Shown here: positions 1 through 8,568 of the stretch, piece by piece
Layout of the letters: each line of letters starts with the position of its first letter
How positions within the stretch are numbered: the stretch's first letter is position 1
Assembly (NCBI RefSeq): GCF_934294775.1
Contig: NZ_CAKRAH010000034.1
Coordinates: 1 to 27,949, forward strand
Source: an uncultured Dorea sp.
GTDB taxonomy: Bacteria; Bacillota; Clostridia; Lachnospirales; Lachnospiraceae
Direction of reading: 5' to 3'
Length of the DNA stretch: 27,949 bases
Made by a program: the position numbers and the translations under genes
Notes under the pieces: model-generated
Database searches by the model: none
Told to the model about the DNA's origin: nothing
What the model saw: the letters and a program-made list of their open reading frames with translations, nothing else

Positions 1-1
1 A

Positions 2-70
2 CATCTAGCAGCAAATAGGATACCAGCGCTTTCTCATGGACCGGGAGGCCACCATGAACTAGTGTATTAA
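2..70 (+). CDS. Possible 3' end of a gene entering from the left
   Basis: Frame 2 is open from the window edge to a TAA at 68-70, giving about 22 residues that end in a Gly/His-rich stretch (SHGPGGHHELVY). It would converge on pnp with 7 nt between the stop codons. I do not recognise the family. The stretch is too short to separate a real gene tail from chance, and it uses some codons that are uncommon in this window (AGG, ATA, CTA). Confidence 0.2.
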   Translation, partial: HLAANRIPALSHGPGGHHELVY

Positions 71-77
71 ACAGCAA

Positions 78-890
78 TTACATCTTCTTTATAACTTCCG
101 TCACCAGTTTCGCAAAATCCACCGCCACGCGGTCTGCGGTTTCCTGTACTTCTGAGTGGTTTAGTTTTTCTTTGCTGACTCCTGCTGCCATGTTGGTGAT
201 GCAGGAGATTCCGCATACTTCCATTCCCATGTGTCTTGCTGCCATAGCTTCGCATGCGGTGCTCATGCCAACTGCGTCTGCGCCCCAGCTTCTGACCATG
301 CGGATTTCTGCCGGTGTCTCATAGTTTGGTCCGGTCAGCTGTACATATACACCTTCTTTTAGCTCTATTCCACAGTCTTTTGCGCTTTCTCTTATTATAT
401 CTTGTATTCTTCTGCTGTATACTTCACTCATATCAGGAAATCTTGTTCCAAGTTCTTCTATATTTGGTCCGATCAGCGGGCTTGGTACTGCTGTTGTAAT
501 ATGATCGGTGATCATCATGAAATCTCCCGGTTTAAATGATGGATTCACACCGCCGGCTGCGTTGGTAAGGAGAATCTTTTTGGCTCCCATCATACCCATC
601 AGTCTGGTTGGGAGTACTACGTCCTGCATCGGATAGCCTTCGTAATAATGTACTCTTCCCTGCATTAATACAACCGGGACTTCTCCTACGTATCCGAATA
701 CGAATTGTCCTTTGTGTCCCTGTACTGTGGATACCGGGAATCCTTCGATTTCTGTATATTTTACAATTTTTTCAATCTTGATTTTTTCCGCATAATCTCC
801 GAGTCCCGATCCAAGGATCACTGCTTTTTCCGGCCTAAAATCTGTTTTTTCTCTTATACTTTTCAGGCATTTGTCTAATTTTTTATACAT
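78..890 (-). CDS. pnp: Purine-nucleoside phosphorylase, trimeric PNP/MTAP type
   Basis: Cytosolic enzyme that splits purine (deoxy)nucleosides with phosphate into free base and (deoxy)ribose-1-phosphate. The 270-residue length is normal for the trimeric PNP family. Visible motifs: phosphate-binding GSGLG (27-31), GHKGQF (58-63), MQGRVHYYEG (76-85), TNAAGGV (109-115), GPNYETPAE (187-195), VGMST (207-211) and a late TN (232-233) where purine PNPs carry the base-binding Asn. The ATG follows an AAGGTGGGA ribosome site. It is the last gene of the udp-cdd-add-pnp run, so inosine made by Add can be phosphorolysed directly. The family call is firm; exact purine preference is not readable. Confidence 0.95.
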   Translation of the reverse strand: MYKKLDKCLKSIREKTDFRPEKAVILGSGLGDYAEKIKIEKIVKYTEIEGFPVSTVQGHKGQFVFGYVGEVPVVLMQGRVHYYEGYPMQDVVLPTRLMGMMGAKKILLTNAAGGVNPSFKPGDFMMITDHITTAVPSPLIGPNIEELGTRFPDMSEVYSRRIQDIIRESAKDCGIELKEGVYVQLTGPNYETPAEIRMVRSWGADAVGMSTACEAMAARHMGMEVCGISCITNMAAGVSKEKLNHSEVQETADRVAVDFAKLVTEVIKKM

Positions 891-972
891 ATATGTCCCA
901 CCTTTTTATTTATCATTTTATTCTGTATTCATCACTACGATATAAGCGCAAAGAATACAATTCCTTTTCACA

Positions 973-1941
973 TCATAATCTCTTTAAGATTCTTTCCTTT
1001 ACCGCATCATCTGCGAATGCCACATCCACTGCATTTTTCATCATAAGACAGCTCTCTTCGTCTGTGATTCCATAGGTTTTCTGGATAAATGCCAGTTCTT
1101 TTGTAAGTGTTGTGTTACTTACTGTGCGGTTGTCGGTGTTCACTGTTACTTTCAATCCATTATCCAGGAATTCGCGCATTGGATAGTCTTTTGTGCTTTC
1201 TACTGCTTTTGTCTGAAGGTTGCTGACCGGACACATTTCGATACCGATTCCTTTTCTTTGCAGTTCTTTTTGTACCTCCCTGTGTCCACGCATTGCGATT
1301 CCATGTCCGATCCTTCCGGCTCCTGCTTCTACTGAGTCCAGGATGTTCTGCACACTTCCGCATTCTCCTGCGTGCAGGGTAAATGGCATGCCAAGTTTTT
1401 TAGTCTCTTGGAATAATTCCATGAATTCTGACATGGGATATAACGCCTCAGCTCCGGCCAGATCCGCTGCGCATACGCCGTATCCCAGATATTCCCTGGC
1501 GGTGCGGATCATACGGCGGTTTTCTTCTTCGCTGTGATGACGCATGGCACATGTGATCACACCATATTCAATTCCAAAGTCCTTTTTCCCTTTTTCAAGT
1601 CCTGCCAGCAGTGCTTCGATTACTTTTGCACAGTTCATATCCTCTGTTTCTGACAAAAGTGGTGCAAAACGGATCTCTGCATAGCAGACATTTTCCTGCT
1701 TCATGCTCTTTAGTACATCATATCCGGCTTCACTAAGGCCTTCCTCGTCCATGATACATTTCCCCGGAAGGTCGAATTTTTCCAGATATTCATTCAGGCT
1801 TCTGCAATCGTCTGACACACTGAGTTCACTTTGTGATACCTTTCGATTCAGTCTTCTTTCTATAAATTCCCGGCTCAGTGATCCATCCAGATGGCAGTGT
1901 AACTCCACCTTGGGAAGCACTGTTAATTTATCTCTTGTCAT
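973..1941 (-). CDS. add: Adenosine deaminase
   Basis: Zinc hydrolase converting adenosine and deoxyadenosine to the inosine forms. The 322 residues have the expected order: zinc-binding HCHLDGS (15-21; H15, H17), HAGE (190-193), RIGHG (210-214) and NTDN (268-271). The last motif has Asp then Asn where many ADAs have Asp-Asp; the first, metal-binding Asp is kept. AAGGAG precedes the ATG. There are 82 nt to pnp and 111 nt from cdd, all on one strand, consistent with a salvage operon. Nothing suggests inactivation. Confidence 0.95.
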   Translation of the reverse strand: MTRDKLTVLPKVELHCHLDGSLSREFIERRLNRKVSQSELSVSDDCRSLNEYLEKFDLPGKCIMDEEGLSEAGYDVLKSMKQENVCYAEIRFAPLLSETEDMNCAKVIEALLAGLEKGKKDFGIEYGVITCAMRHHSEEENRRMIRTAREYLGYGVCAADLAGAEALYPMSEFMELFQETKKLGMPFTLHAGECGSVQNILDSVEAGAGRIGHGIAMRGHREVQKELQRKGIGIEMCPVSNLQTKAVESTKDYPMREFLDNGLKVTVNTDNRTVSNTTLTKELAFIQKTYGITDEESCLMMKNAVDVAFADDAVKERILKRL

Positions 1942-2035
1942 ATGTTTTTACTCCTTACTATACCAGCTATTCTTATATCCTTACTGTCAGTTGTGTAGTC
2001 TCTGTCATAAGTCAGATCTTTCCTTACTCTTTCTC

Positions 2036-2062
2036 TCTGAAATCTACATTCTTTATTTCAGA
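2036..2062 (-). other. Stem-loop at the cdd stop codon
   Basis: Perfect 8-bp arms (TCTGAAAT 2036-2043, ATTTCAGA 2055-2062) with an 11-nt loop overlap the cdd TAA. No T-run follows on the minus strand, so it is not a convincing terminator. It could be an RNA-stabilising or processing hairpin between cdd and add. Confidence 0.35.
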
Positions 2063-2493
2063 TTCCCTGGCCCAAATCCCAGCGGCAACAGCTCCTTTAA
2101 TGTGTAGATATCATAATGTTCCGTATCTGTTGCAAGAATAATCTCGAATTTATCTGGGTCACAGAACTCCATCATCACCTGTCTGCATACCCCGCATGGT
2201 GGTGCGTACTCTGTCAGGACTCCGTCTTTTCCTCCTACGATACAGATTGCACGGAAATCTTTTACGCCCTCGCTTACGGCTTTGAAAAATGCTGTCCGTT
2301 CCGCACAGTTTGTTGGTGTATAGGCTGCATTTTCTATATTGCATCCTGTATATATGGTTCCATTTTCTGCCAGAAGTGCTGCTCCCACCTTGAATCCTGA
2401 ATATGGTGTATAGGAGTATTTAAGCTGTTTGATTGCTGTCTTGATCATATCTTTCGTAATATCCTGAATTGTCATTTTTTCTGTCTTACTCAT
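2053..2493 (-). CDS. cdd: Cytidine deaminase
   Basis: Homotetrameric-type zinc enzyme deaminating cytidine and deoxycytidine to the uridine forms. The 146 residues carry the diagnostic CAE (63-65; zinc Cys and catalytic Glu) and PPCGVC (98-103; two zinc Cys), plus the FKVGAAL and GCNIENAAY substrate segments. Length matches the short bacterial Cdd class. It starts 19 nt after udp, so its product uridine is the substrate of the gene just upstream. Confidence 0.96.
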   Translation of the reverse strand: MSKTEKMTIQDITKDMIKTAIKQLKYSYTPYSGFKVGAALLAENGTIYTGCNIENAAYTPTNCAERTAFFKAVSEGVKDFRAICIVGGKDGVLTEYAPPCGVCRQVMMEFCDPDKFEIILATDTEHYDIYTLKELLPLGFGPGNLK

Positions 2494-2512
2494 CTTGTTT
2501 TCCCCACTTTTA

Positions 2513-3286
2513 TTATATGTCAGCAGCGATCAGATTCCTCACCGCACCTACTGCTGTACGCACTGCCATATCTGTATCATGTACCACCGGATTATATAAG
2601 CCCAGTTTTTCCCGTTCCTGATTGGCCATTACAAGGAAGCAGGCTCCGGCTCTTACATGCAGCTTTCCTGCTACGATAAAAAGTGCAGCCGACTCCATTT
2701 CTGAAGCCAGACAGCCCATTTTCTTCCAAGCTTCCCATTTGTTCATAAGTTCATAACCTGCCGGCATTGCTTCCGGTTCATGCTGTCCGTAGAACGCATC
2801 CTTGGACTGGACGACTCCGGTGTGATAATCGCAGTTATTTTCTCGTGCTGATCGTACCAGTGCATTGGTTACATCAAAGTCTGCAACTGCAGGATATTCA
2901 ATTGGTGCATATTCTTTACTGGTTCCTTCCATGCGGATTGCTCCCGTTGCTATGACAATATCCCCGCTTTTTACTTCCGGATGCATGCCCCCGCATGTAC
3001 CGATTCTTACAAATGTATCTGCACCGCACCGGTAGAGTTCCTCCATTGCAATTGCTGCGGACGGTCCTCCGATTCCAGTCGATGTCACACTGACCTTTTC
3101 ACCATCCAGCATGCCTGTATATGTCGTGAATTCCCGGTTTACTGCAATCTTCTCTGGTTCTTCCAGATAGCTGGCAATCTTTTCACATCTTCCCGGATCT
3201 CCAGGCATGATCACATAACGTCCTACTTCTCCTTTGGCTACCTGTATATGATACTGTCTGTTTGCATCTTCTGAATAATTTTTCAT
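2513..3286 (-). CDS. udp: Uridine phosphorylase
   Basis: Hexameric PNP/UDP-family enzyme that phosphorolyses uridine to uracil and ribose-1-phosphate. The 257 residues show MPGDPGR (27-33, phosphate binding), RIGTCGG (94-100), GGPSAAIAMEEL (73-84) and the ribose-binding SEMES (195-199). These fit Udp better than DeoD, because the uracil-facing FGQ-type stretch appears as FYGQHEPEA (165-173). First gene of the salvage operon, with AAGGAAGGA before its ATG. The upstream region to the divergent LytTR gene holds two inverted repeats that may be operators. Confidence 0.92.
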   Translation of the reverse strand: MKNYSEDANRQYHIQVAKGEVGRYVIMPGDPGRCEKIASYLEEPEKIAVNREFTTYTGMLDGEKVSVTSTGIGGPSAAIAMEELYRCGADTFVRIGTCGGMHPEVKSGDIVIATGAIRMEGTSKEYAPIEYPAVADFDVTNALVRSARENNCDYHTGVVQSKDAFYGQHEPEAMPAGYELMNKWEAWKKMGCLASEMESAALFIVAGKLHVRAGACFLVMANQEREKLGLYNPVVHDTDMAVRTAVGAVRNLIAADI

Positions 3287-3361
3287 ACGAATCCTTCCTT
3301 TCCAACTATCCTAAGCTTATAACGACCTAATTGTTCCAGTGATTCTTCTGCCAGAGAGTGA

Positions 3362-3391
3362 TTGTGATATCTTTTCTTTATTTTATCACAA
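3362..3391. promoter_or_regulatory. Inverted repeat TTGTGATA-N14-TATCACAA
   Basis: Perfect 8-bp arms (3362-3369 and 3384-3391) lie about 75 nt before the udp start, in the divergent udp/LytTR intergenic region. Candidate operator for the nucleoside operon. The half-site resembles the TGTGA/TCACA class, but the 14-nt spacing is not that of a CRP site. No regulator is assigned. Confidence 0.4.
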
Positions 3392-3413
3392 AATTTGTCT
3401 AAACGCGCTATAC

Positions 3414-3424
3414 ACGTCTGACGT
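3414..3424. promoter_or_regulatory. Short inverted repeat ACGTC-T-GACGT
   Basis: Perfect 5-bp arms around a single T, 23 nt from the larger inverted repeat in the udp/LytTR divergent region. Small and possibly chance. It is noted because both sit where an operator for either gene would be expected. Confidence 0.25.
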
Positions 3425-3558
3425 ATTGTTATAATTTTTACATTTCACCGTCCAATTATTACATGTTACTTTTCTTCTTTCTCAAATGACCTATAATCTA
3501 CAAAACTTGCTATTAGCACTATATAACACACTAAAACTAACACAATGAGGTGATAATT

Positions 3559-4278
3559 ATGATTCATGTTGCACTTTGCAATAATGATGCTTCTTATATA
3601 TCCGAAATCGAATCCCTGTTACATGGCATTGCCATGCAGGAAAAGCTTATGATACATACAGACATCTTTTATAACGGAACAGAACTGGAAGAAAAATTCC
3701 GGACAGGCGCTGATTATCCGCTGATCATTCTGGACGCTGACACGGAGCCCGGCGGTTTGCTCACTGCGAAAAAACTTCGAAATGCCGGCGTCGATTCCCT
3801 GATCCTGTTCATTTCCCATTCCGGTACATATTTCCGTGAATTATTTGAGATCGGGGTCTTCCGTTTTTTAGAAAAGCCGCTGGATTCTTCCTTGTTCCAG
3901 AGATATTTTATGGATGCTGTCGAAAGGATTCACAAAGAAGGAAAATATTTTCTCTTCAAACGCGGACGCCAGATGCAGTTGATCCGTATCCGGGATATCC
4001 TGTATTTCGAAAGCAACCGGCGTAAAGTTATCCTTCATAAGCTGGATGGAAAGAAAATGGACTTTTACGGCAAGTTAAATGATGTTGAACATGAGATTTT
4101 GAAGCTGGAAGCCCCGTTTCTCCGTACACATCAGTCCTTTCTTGTCAATTGTAATTATATATTTGGCTGGAAATCTTCCAAGCTTCAATTAAACGGGGGC
4201 ATCCAGATTCCGGTAAGCGAAGAGCAGAAAAAGAGAATCCGCGGACAGTTAAAATATTTTACACGCAGAGATCCATGA
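3559..4278 (+). CDS. LytTR-family response regulator, orphan
   Basis: DNA-binding response regulator of the AgrA/VirR/LytR type. From the ATG at 3559 it has 239 residues: a receiver domain at about 1-120 and a LytTR DNA-binding domain at about 128-236. The phospho-acceptor Asp is D59 (LIILDAD), Ser/Thr is S86/S88, and Lys is K106 (EKPLD). The usual acidic pair after strand 1 reads N-N-D (8-10), so one acid is missing. I prefer ATG 3559 over an in-frame GTG at 3550 because GAGGTG (3547-3552) is then spaced 6 nt from the start. No histidine kinase is adjacent. It is transcribed away from the nucleoside operon; its target is unknown. Confidence 0.88.
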   Translation: MIHVALCNNDASYISEIESLLHGIAMQEKLMIHTDIFYNGTELEEKFRTGADYPLIILDADTEPGGLLTAKKLRNAGVDSLILFISHSGTYFRELFEIGVFRFLEKPLDSSLFQRYFMDAVERIHKEGKYFLFKRGRQMQLIRIRDILYFESNRRKVILHKLDGKKMDFYGKLNDVEHEILKLEAPFLRTHQSFLVNCNYIFGWKSSKLQLNGGIQIPVSEEQKKRIRGQLKYFTRRDP

Positions 4279-4303
4279 TGCAGGATATTTTCCCTGATAT
4301 GTC

Positions 4304-4344
4304 AAAAAAAGAACTCATCCCTGCTTTGTCCTCAGGATGAGTTC
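4304..4344 (-). terminator. Intrinsic terminator after the cytidylate-kinase-like gene
   Basis: Perfect 10-bp arms (GAACTCATCC 4311-4320, GGATGAGTTC 4335-4344). On the minus strand the stem is followed by seven T (4304-4310 read as A on plus). It lies between the convergent LytTR and kinase-like genes and points to the latter; there is no T-run in the plus direction. Confidence 0.85.
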
Positions 4345-4373
4345 CTTCATCAAAATATTTCATAAAAATTTTT

Positions 4374-4979
4374 CTATCTGTTCTGTACTTTTTCAATATA
4401 TGCTAGTATCATATCCGCAGCATCTTCCAGTTCTATGTGACTGGTATTCAGCATCAGATCATAATTCAATGGATTTCCCCATGTTCTTCCTGTATAGTAA
4501 TTATAGTAGCGCTGTCTGGATACGTCTTCTCTGTCCATCTCCTTTAACGAAATACCGTCGTAAGCTTCTTTGCTTCTTTTTTCCCGGAAATCATCATCCG
4601 CATAGATGAATATATGATAGCAGTTCTTCACATCGGAAAGAACCGCATCGGCACACCTTCCAAGGAATACGCCGCCCGATTTTTCTGCCAGTTTCCGTAT
4701 CAGAGCCGCCTGTTCTTTATACATCTTATTATAATCAGGGATCACATCACTTCCAATTCCGAAGCCCCCAAAGAACTGACTGTGTCCGGTTGGTACTTTG
4801 TATGCTTCTTCCAGAATATTTTCTATATCCAGGTCTGCATTTCCCACTTTTTCTGCTGCCAGATATACGATCTGTCTGTCATAGCAGCGGACCTGCATCT
4901 TCTTAGCCAGTATCTCCGCGATCTCTCTTCCGCCACTTCCATACTGACGGCTGATGGTAACAATGGTATGCTCCTTCAT
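4374..4979 (-). CDS. Cytidylate-kinase-like P-loop protein
   Basis: Member of the cytidylate kinase-like family (AAA_33/Cytidylate_kin2 style), 201 residues. It opens with TISRQYGSGGREI (8-20), the family's P-loop-like start, then LGRCADAVL (106-114) and an Arg-rich lid (FREKRSKEAY 131-140; SRQRYYNYYTGR 154-165). The ATG at 4979 comes one base after the symporter stop, with GGGAG upstream, so translation is probably coupled. An upstream GTG at 5003 would overlap the symporter. The true phosphoryl acceptor of this family is not established from sequence. Its placement with a sugar symporter suggests a small-metabolite kinase role, but that is inference. Confidence 0.75.
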   Translation of the reverse strand: MKEHTIVTISRQYGSGGREIAEILAKKMQVRCYDRQIVYLAAEKVGNADLDIENILEEAYKVPTGHSQFFGGFGIGSDVIPDYNKMYKEQAALIRKLAEKSGGVFLGRCADAVLSDVKNCYHIFIYADDDFREKRSKEAYDGISLKEMDREDVSRQRYYNYYTGRTWGNPLNYDLMLNTSHIELEDAADMILAYIEKVQNR

Positions 4980-4980
4980 C

Positions 4981-6372
4981 TTACATCTCTCCCTTCGCCT
5001 CACGCTCGATCAGTTCTTTCATAATGTCCGGATACTGTTTATCCAGATGATAGAACAGAAGAACTAAAAGTACACCGCCTGCAACAACCAATGGGCCAAC
5101 TTTATAGATATTTATGATCATATGTAATGCACTGTCCGGCTGTGTCACATTTCCGGCTGCACTACTGATATATCCTCCCATAGAAAGAAGTCCTGTCATA
5201 ACCGCAGATGCCACACCTGCACCGACCTTAGTTCCAATAGAACCACCGGCGAAGATCAGACTTTCCTGACGTACATGTGTCTTCCATTGTCCAAACTCTA
5301 CTACATCACCTATCATACCGAATACGACTGCATTCAAAGGTGCAAGTCCGACTGCTCTTGCTACACAGCTCATTACCATCCACGGAATGCTGTATGGATT
5401 CAAGAAAAATAAAAGCTGTCCGGTAAGTGCAATTATGCTTCCGGCAAGTGCGATATTTCTCTTTCCGAATTTTCTAATCAGTGGTGCACATAAGAAGATG
5501 CATAAAACGAGTGTCAGTATCTCTGTCAGATACAATGCACTGTAAAGCCATGTATCATTGTGGAAAATATATTTACAATAATATGGTAAGATTGTTCCGG
5601 ATACGCTAAATGATACACTCTGGAACATCCAAAGTAACAATACAGCCCAGAAATACTGATTGGTAACAAGAAGTTTCAATCCTTTTTTTACTGGAACCTT
5701 TTCAGCCTTTTCCTGTCCTGCGATCACAACGGTCTCTTTACAGTTGATAAAGCAGATCAGAAGCAGAATCAGTGCGATCACTGCCCATACCGTCATGGTC
5801 TTTACCCATGCAGCCTGGTCATTTCCGAATAATTTGACCAGTGGTGTTGTACAGGTAACTGCAATGATTTTACCAAGCGGTGATAATCCCATTCTTACGA
5901 CACTTAACATGTCTCGTTCTGATGATACCCGTGTCATCATTGCCGAGAGACTTCCGTATGGCAGGTTAATGGCTGTATAACATACGGTTGTACAGAAGTT
6001 GTAAGTTACAAAGATATAAATTGACTGAACCACTCCCATAGTATGCGGTACCGTAAATAACAGGATTGCAGACAGCGCATATGGTACGCTCATCCACAAG
6101 ATCCACGGTCTTGATTTTCCCCATTTGGAATTGGTTTTTTCTACGATGATTCCCATGATCATATCAGAAAATCCATCGAAGAAACGGGATGCCAGCATGA
6201 TCAGACCTACGGTTGCGGCTGCGACTCCTACATAATCTGTATAAAAAAGTGTCAGCAGTGTTCCAACCATACCAAATACTACATTGCATGCCACGTCGCC
6301 TCCGGCATAAGATAATCTGACCGGCCATGACAGTTTTCCATTTGCTGCGTTATTCGCCTTTTTTTCTTCCAC
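4981..6372 (-). CDS. GPH-family sugar:cation symporter
   Basis: Integral membrane transporter of the glycoside-pentoside-hexuronide:cation symporter family (MelB/XylP/UidB-like), 463 residues with about 12 hydrophobic segments. The family signature is clear: RFFDGFSDMIMG (63-74) with D66 and D70, followed by the cytoplasmic GKSRPW loop (85-90). The start is a GTG at 6372 with AGGAGAGG six bases before it. It lies downstream of iolE-iolG, so an inositol or inositol-derived cyclic sugar is the likeliest substrate, though GPH proteins usually carry glycosides or hexuronides. A strong hairpin lies between it and iolG. Confidence 0.88.
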   Translation of the reverse strand: MEEKKANNAANGKLSWPVRLSYAGGDVACNVVFGMVGTLLTLFYTDYVGVAAATVGLIMLASRFFDGFSDMIMGIIVEKTNSKWGKSRPWILWMSVPYALSAILLFTVPHTMGVVQSIYIFVTYNFCTTVCYTAINLPYGSLSAMMTRVSSERDMLSVVRMGLSPLGKIIAVTCTTPLVKLFGNDQAAWVKTMTVWAVIALILLLICFINCKETVVIAGQEKAEKVPVKKGLKLLVTNQYFWAVLLLWMFQSVSFSVSGTILPYYCKYIFHNDTWLYSALYLTEILTLVLCIFLCAPLIRKFGKRNIALAGSIIALTGQLLFFLNPYSIPWMVMSCVARAVGLAPLNAVVFGMIGDVVEFGQWKTHVRQESLIFAGGSIGTKVGAGVASAVMTGLLSMGGYISSAAGNVTQPDSALHMIINIYKVGPLVVAGGVLLVLLFYHLDKQYPDIMKELIEREAKGEM

Positions 6373-6405
6373 GTTTATCCTCTCCTTTTCATTCCACTAA
6401 AGCCA

Positions 6406-6444
6406 GAAAAAGATCTGTAAGCTTTTTTCTCACAGATCTTTTTC
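6406..6444. terminator. Bidirectional-type hairpin between iolG and the symporter
   Basis: Perfect 13-bp arms (GAAAAAGATCTGT 6406-6418, ACAGATCTTTTTC 6432-6444) with a 13-nt loop. An A-run at one base and a T-run at the other make it terminator-like in both directions. It lies 85 nt after the iolG stop and 33 nt before the symporter GTG, so it may limit read-through within the cluster. Confidence 0.65.
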
Positions 6445-6529
6445 TTATCATTTCTCCAAAGCATTCTGTTATTTTGTCATGTATCAAATTCTGTCTGTTG
6501 AAGGCTCTGCAGGTTTATACCGCTTTTAC

Positions 6530-7543
6530 TTAGACTGTGATTTCAGATATTTTAACCGGGCGGTGTTCTTCCAGTGATTTTTTAGCTGCAAGTCCCATAA
6601 GTACCGGCTGCAGTCCGTCCATAACGCCAAGTGGTGTATCTGTATCATTTTCGATTGCTTCGATAAAGCATTTGATTTCTTTTGCATATGCTGCCATATA
6701 ACGCTCCAGGAAGAAGTATAATGGCTTCTCGCCTGTGACTCCGTCTGCACTGCTGATAACTGCTGATGATGTAGAATCATTGGATACCGCTACCATTCCT
6801 TTTGATCCGAATACTTCTGCTCTCTGATCATATCCGTAAGCTGCTTTTCTTGAGTTATCAATAACTGCGATTGCTCCATTTTCCATCTTAAGAGTAATCA
6901 CTGCGGTATCTACATCCCCGGCTTCTCCGATTGCAGGGTCTACAAGTACGGCTGCTTCTACGTATACTTCTGTCGCATTGCATCCTGCAAGGAAACGTAC
7001 CATATCAAAATCATGGATGGTCATATCCAGAAAGATTCCTCCTGATACCTTTACATAGTCTGCGCATGGTGGCTCCGGATCTCTGGATGTGATCTTGATG
7101 ATATGTGTATCTCCGATCTTTCCATCTGCAACTGCTTTTTGTACTGCTTCGAAGTTATGGTCAAATCTTCTGTTGAATCCTACCTGGTATTTTACATTGC
7201 TGTCTTTTAATGCATCTATAACTTCTTTGATCTTTGCTACGTCATGATCGATTGGTTTTTCGCAGAATACATGCTTTCCTGCTTTGATTGCTTCTACTGA
7301 GATTGGGGAATGTGTATCCGTTGATGAGCAGATCAGTACTGCATCAATCTCTGGATCTGCAAGGATTTCTTTATAATCCTTTGTAACTGCTTCTACGCCC
7401 ATGTCTTTTGCCCATTTTTCAGTCGCATCATTCATAAATGGGTCTGCAAGCATCTTGACCTTTGCATCCTTTACCTGTGTGCAGATACTTTCTACATGTA
7501 CTTTTCCGATTCTTCCTGCTCCGATAATTCCTACGTTAACCAT
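6530..7543 (-). CDS. iolG: Inositol 2-dehydrogenase (Gfo/Idh/MocA family)
   Basis: NAD-dependent oxidoreductase expected to oxidise myo-inositol to scyllo-inosose. The 337 residues begin with the Rossmann GAGRIG (8-13). EKP (95-97) supplies the catalytic Lys K96, and LDMTIHDFD (172-180) provides D173 and H177, spaced as the Asp/His pair of Bacillus IolG. NRRFDHNF (124-131) is also typical of IolG-like dehydrogenases. GGAG precedes the ATG. It follows iolE by 125 nt. Gfo/Idh/MocA enzymes are broad, so a different cyclitol or keto-sugar is possible, but pairing with IolE favours inositol. Confidence 0.88.
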   Translation of the reverse strand: MVNVGIIGAGRIGKVHVESICTQVKDAKVKMLADPFMNDATEKWAKDMGVEAVTKDYKEILADPEIDAVLICSSTDTHSPISVEAIKAGKHVFCEKPIDHDVAKIKEVIDALKDSNVKYQVGFNRRFDHNFEAVQKAVADGKIGDTHIIKITSRDPEPPCADYVKVSGGIFLDMTIHDFDMVRFLAGCNATEVYVEAAVLVDPAIGEAGDVDTAVITLKMENGAIAVIDNSRKAAYGYDQRAEVFGSKGMVAVSNDSTSSAVISSADGVTGEKPLYFFLERYMAAYAKEIKCFIEAIENDTDTPLGVMDGLQPVLMGLAAKKSLEEHRPVKISEITV

Positions 7544-7668
7544 TTTTTCTTCTCCTTTTCGCGTTTATAATTTTTTATTTTATATATTCTTGTCCAGTTC
7601 CGTTTTATCCCTTTTGGGAATCTCCCGGTATTTTTTGATGATTTTGTTTGCAGATTGTATTTTTTCTT

Positions 7669-8568
7669 CTATAATCCTGTCTTTTCTGAAATGAATTTTC
7701 TTGCTTTCAGTGCATATTCCAGTGGATTAGCTTTTGCCGGATCCTGCTCGGCTTCTACTACCATATAGCCTGTATATCCGGATTCTTCCAGTACTTTAAA
7801 AATTGGATCAAAGTCGATATCTCCATCTCCCGGTACGGTAAATGTTCCCATTCTTACGCCATCCAGGAAGCTTAAGTTCTCTTTCTTTACTTTTTCTACC
7901 ATGTCTTTTCTGATGTCTTTGAGATGTACATGTTTGATTCTGTCTGCATATTTCGTAACCATCTCAAGTGGATCTTCCCCGCAGTATGCAAAATGTCCGG
8001 TGTCGAATAAAAGGCTTACGTATTCCGGATCTGTATTTGCCATCATGCGTTCTACTTCGTCTGCATTCTGTACAACCGTTCCCATGTGATGATGGAAGGT
8101 AAGTGCGATTCCATATTCGTCTTTTGCGATCTTACCCAGTTTGTTCATTCCCTCACAGAAAGTCTTCCATTCTTCATCGTTCATGACATATTTGTGTCCA
8201 AAAATTGGTGTATCAAGCATGCCCTGTACGCTGTAGCTCTGTTCAGATGCTCCGATGACCTTTGCTCCCATCTCTTTTAAATATGCAAGCTGTGCACGGA
8301 ATTCTTTCTCTACTTCTTCGAATGGTTTTGTAATCAGAAATGCTGAGAACCACTGGTTGCAGATCTCTACACCCCGGAGAGCCAGTGCCTGCTTCAGGAC
8401 TTTTGTATCTTTTGGATACTTGTTTCCCACCTCAGATCCTGTGAATCCTGCCAGTGCCATCTCACTTACACACTGTTCAAATGTATTCTCACTTCCAAGA
8501 TCTGGCATGTCATCGTTGGTCCATGCGATTGGTGCAATTCCAAGTTTTACTTTCTCTTTGTCGAACAT
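7669..8568 (-). CDS. iolE: Myo-inosose-2 dehydratase
   Basis: TIM-barrel (AP-endonuclease 2 fold) enzyme that dehydrates scyllo-inosose to the trihydroxy-cyclohexane-dione. From ATG 8568 it has 299 residues, the usual IolE length. The N-terminal KLGIAPIAWTNDDMPDLG block (8-25) and GFTGSEVGNKYP (41-52) are IolE hallmarks. Likely metal/substrate residues lie in FDTGH (188-192), HVHLKD (213-218) and VEAEQD (271-276). GAGGT is 7 nt before the start. The frame stays open 71 codons further upstream but is a Lys-rich A-tract without family similarity, so I exclude it. Probable first gene of the cluster. Confidence 0.9.
   Translation of the reverse strand: MFDKEKVKLGIAPIAWTNDDMPDLGSENTFEQCVSEMALAGFTGSEVGNKYPKDTKVLKQALALRGVEICNQWFSAFLITKPFEEVEKEFRAQLAYLKEMGAKVIGASEQSYSVQGMLDTPIFGHKYVMNDEEWKTFCEGMNKLGKIAKDEYGIALTFHHHMGTVVQNADEVERMMANTDPEYVSLLFDTGHFAYCGEDPLEMVTKYADRIKHVHLKDIRKDMVEKVKKENLSFLDGVRMGTFTVPGDGDIDFDPIFKVLEESGYTGYMVVEAEQDPAKANPLEYALKARKFISEKTGL

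Noticed and set aside
34..57. Six-base inverted repeat TCATGG/CCATGA at the left edge as a pnp terminator
   Set aside because: The stem is short, the loop is 12 nt and no T-run follows on the minus strand.
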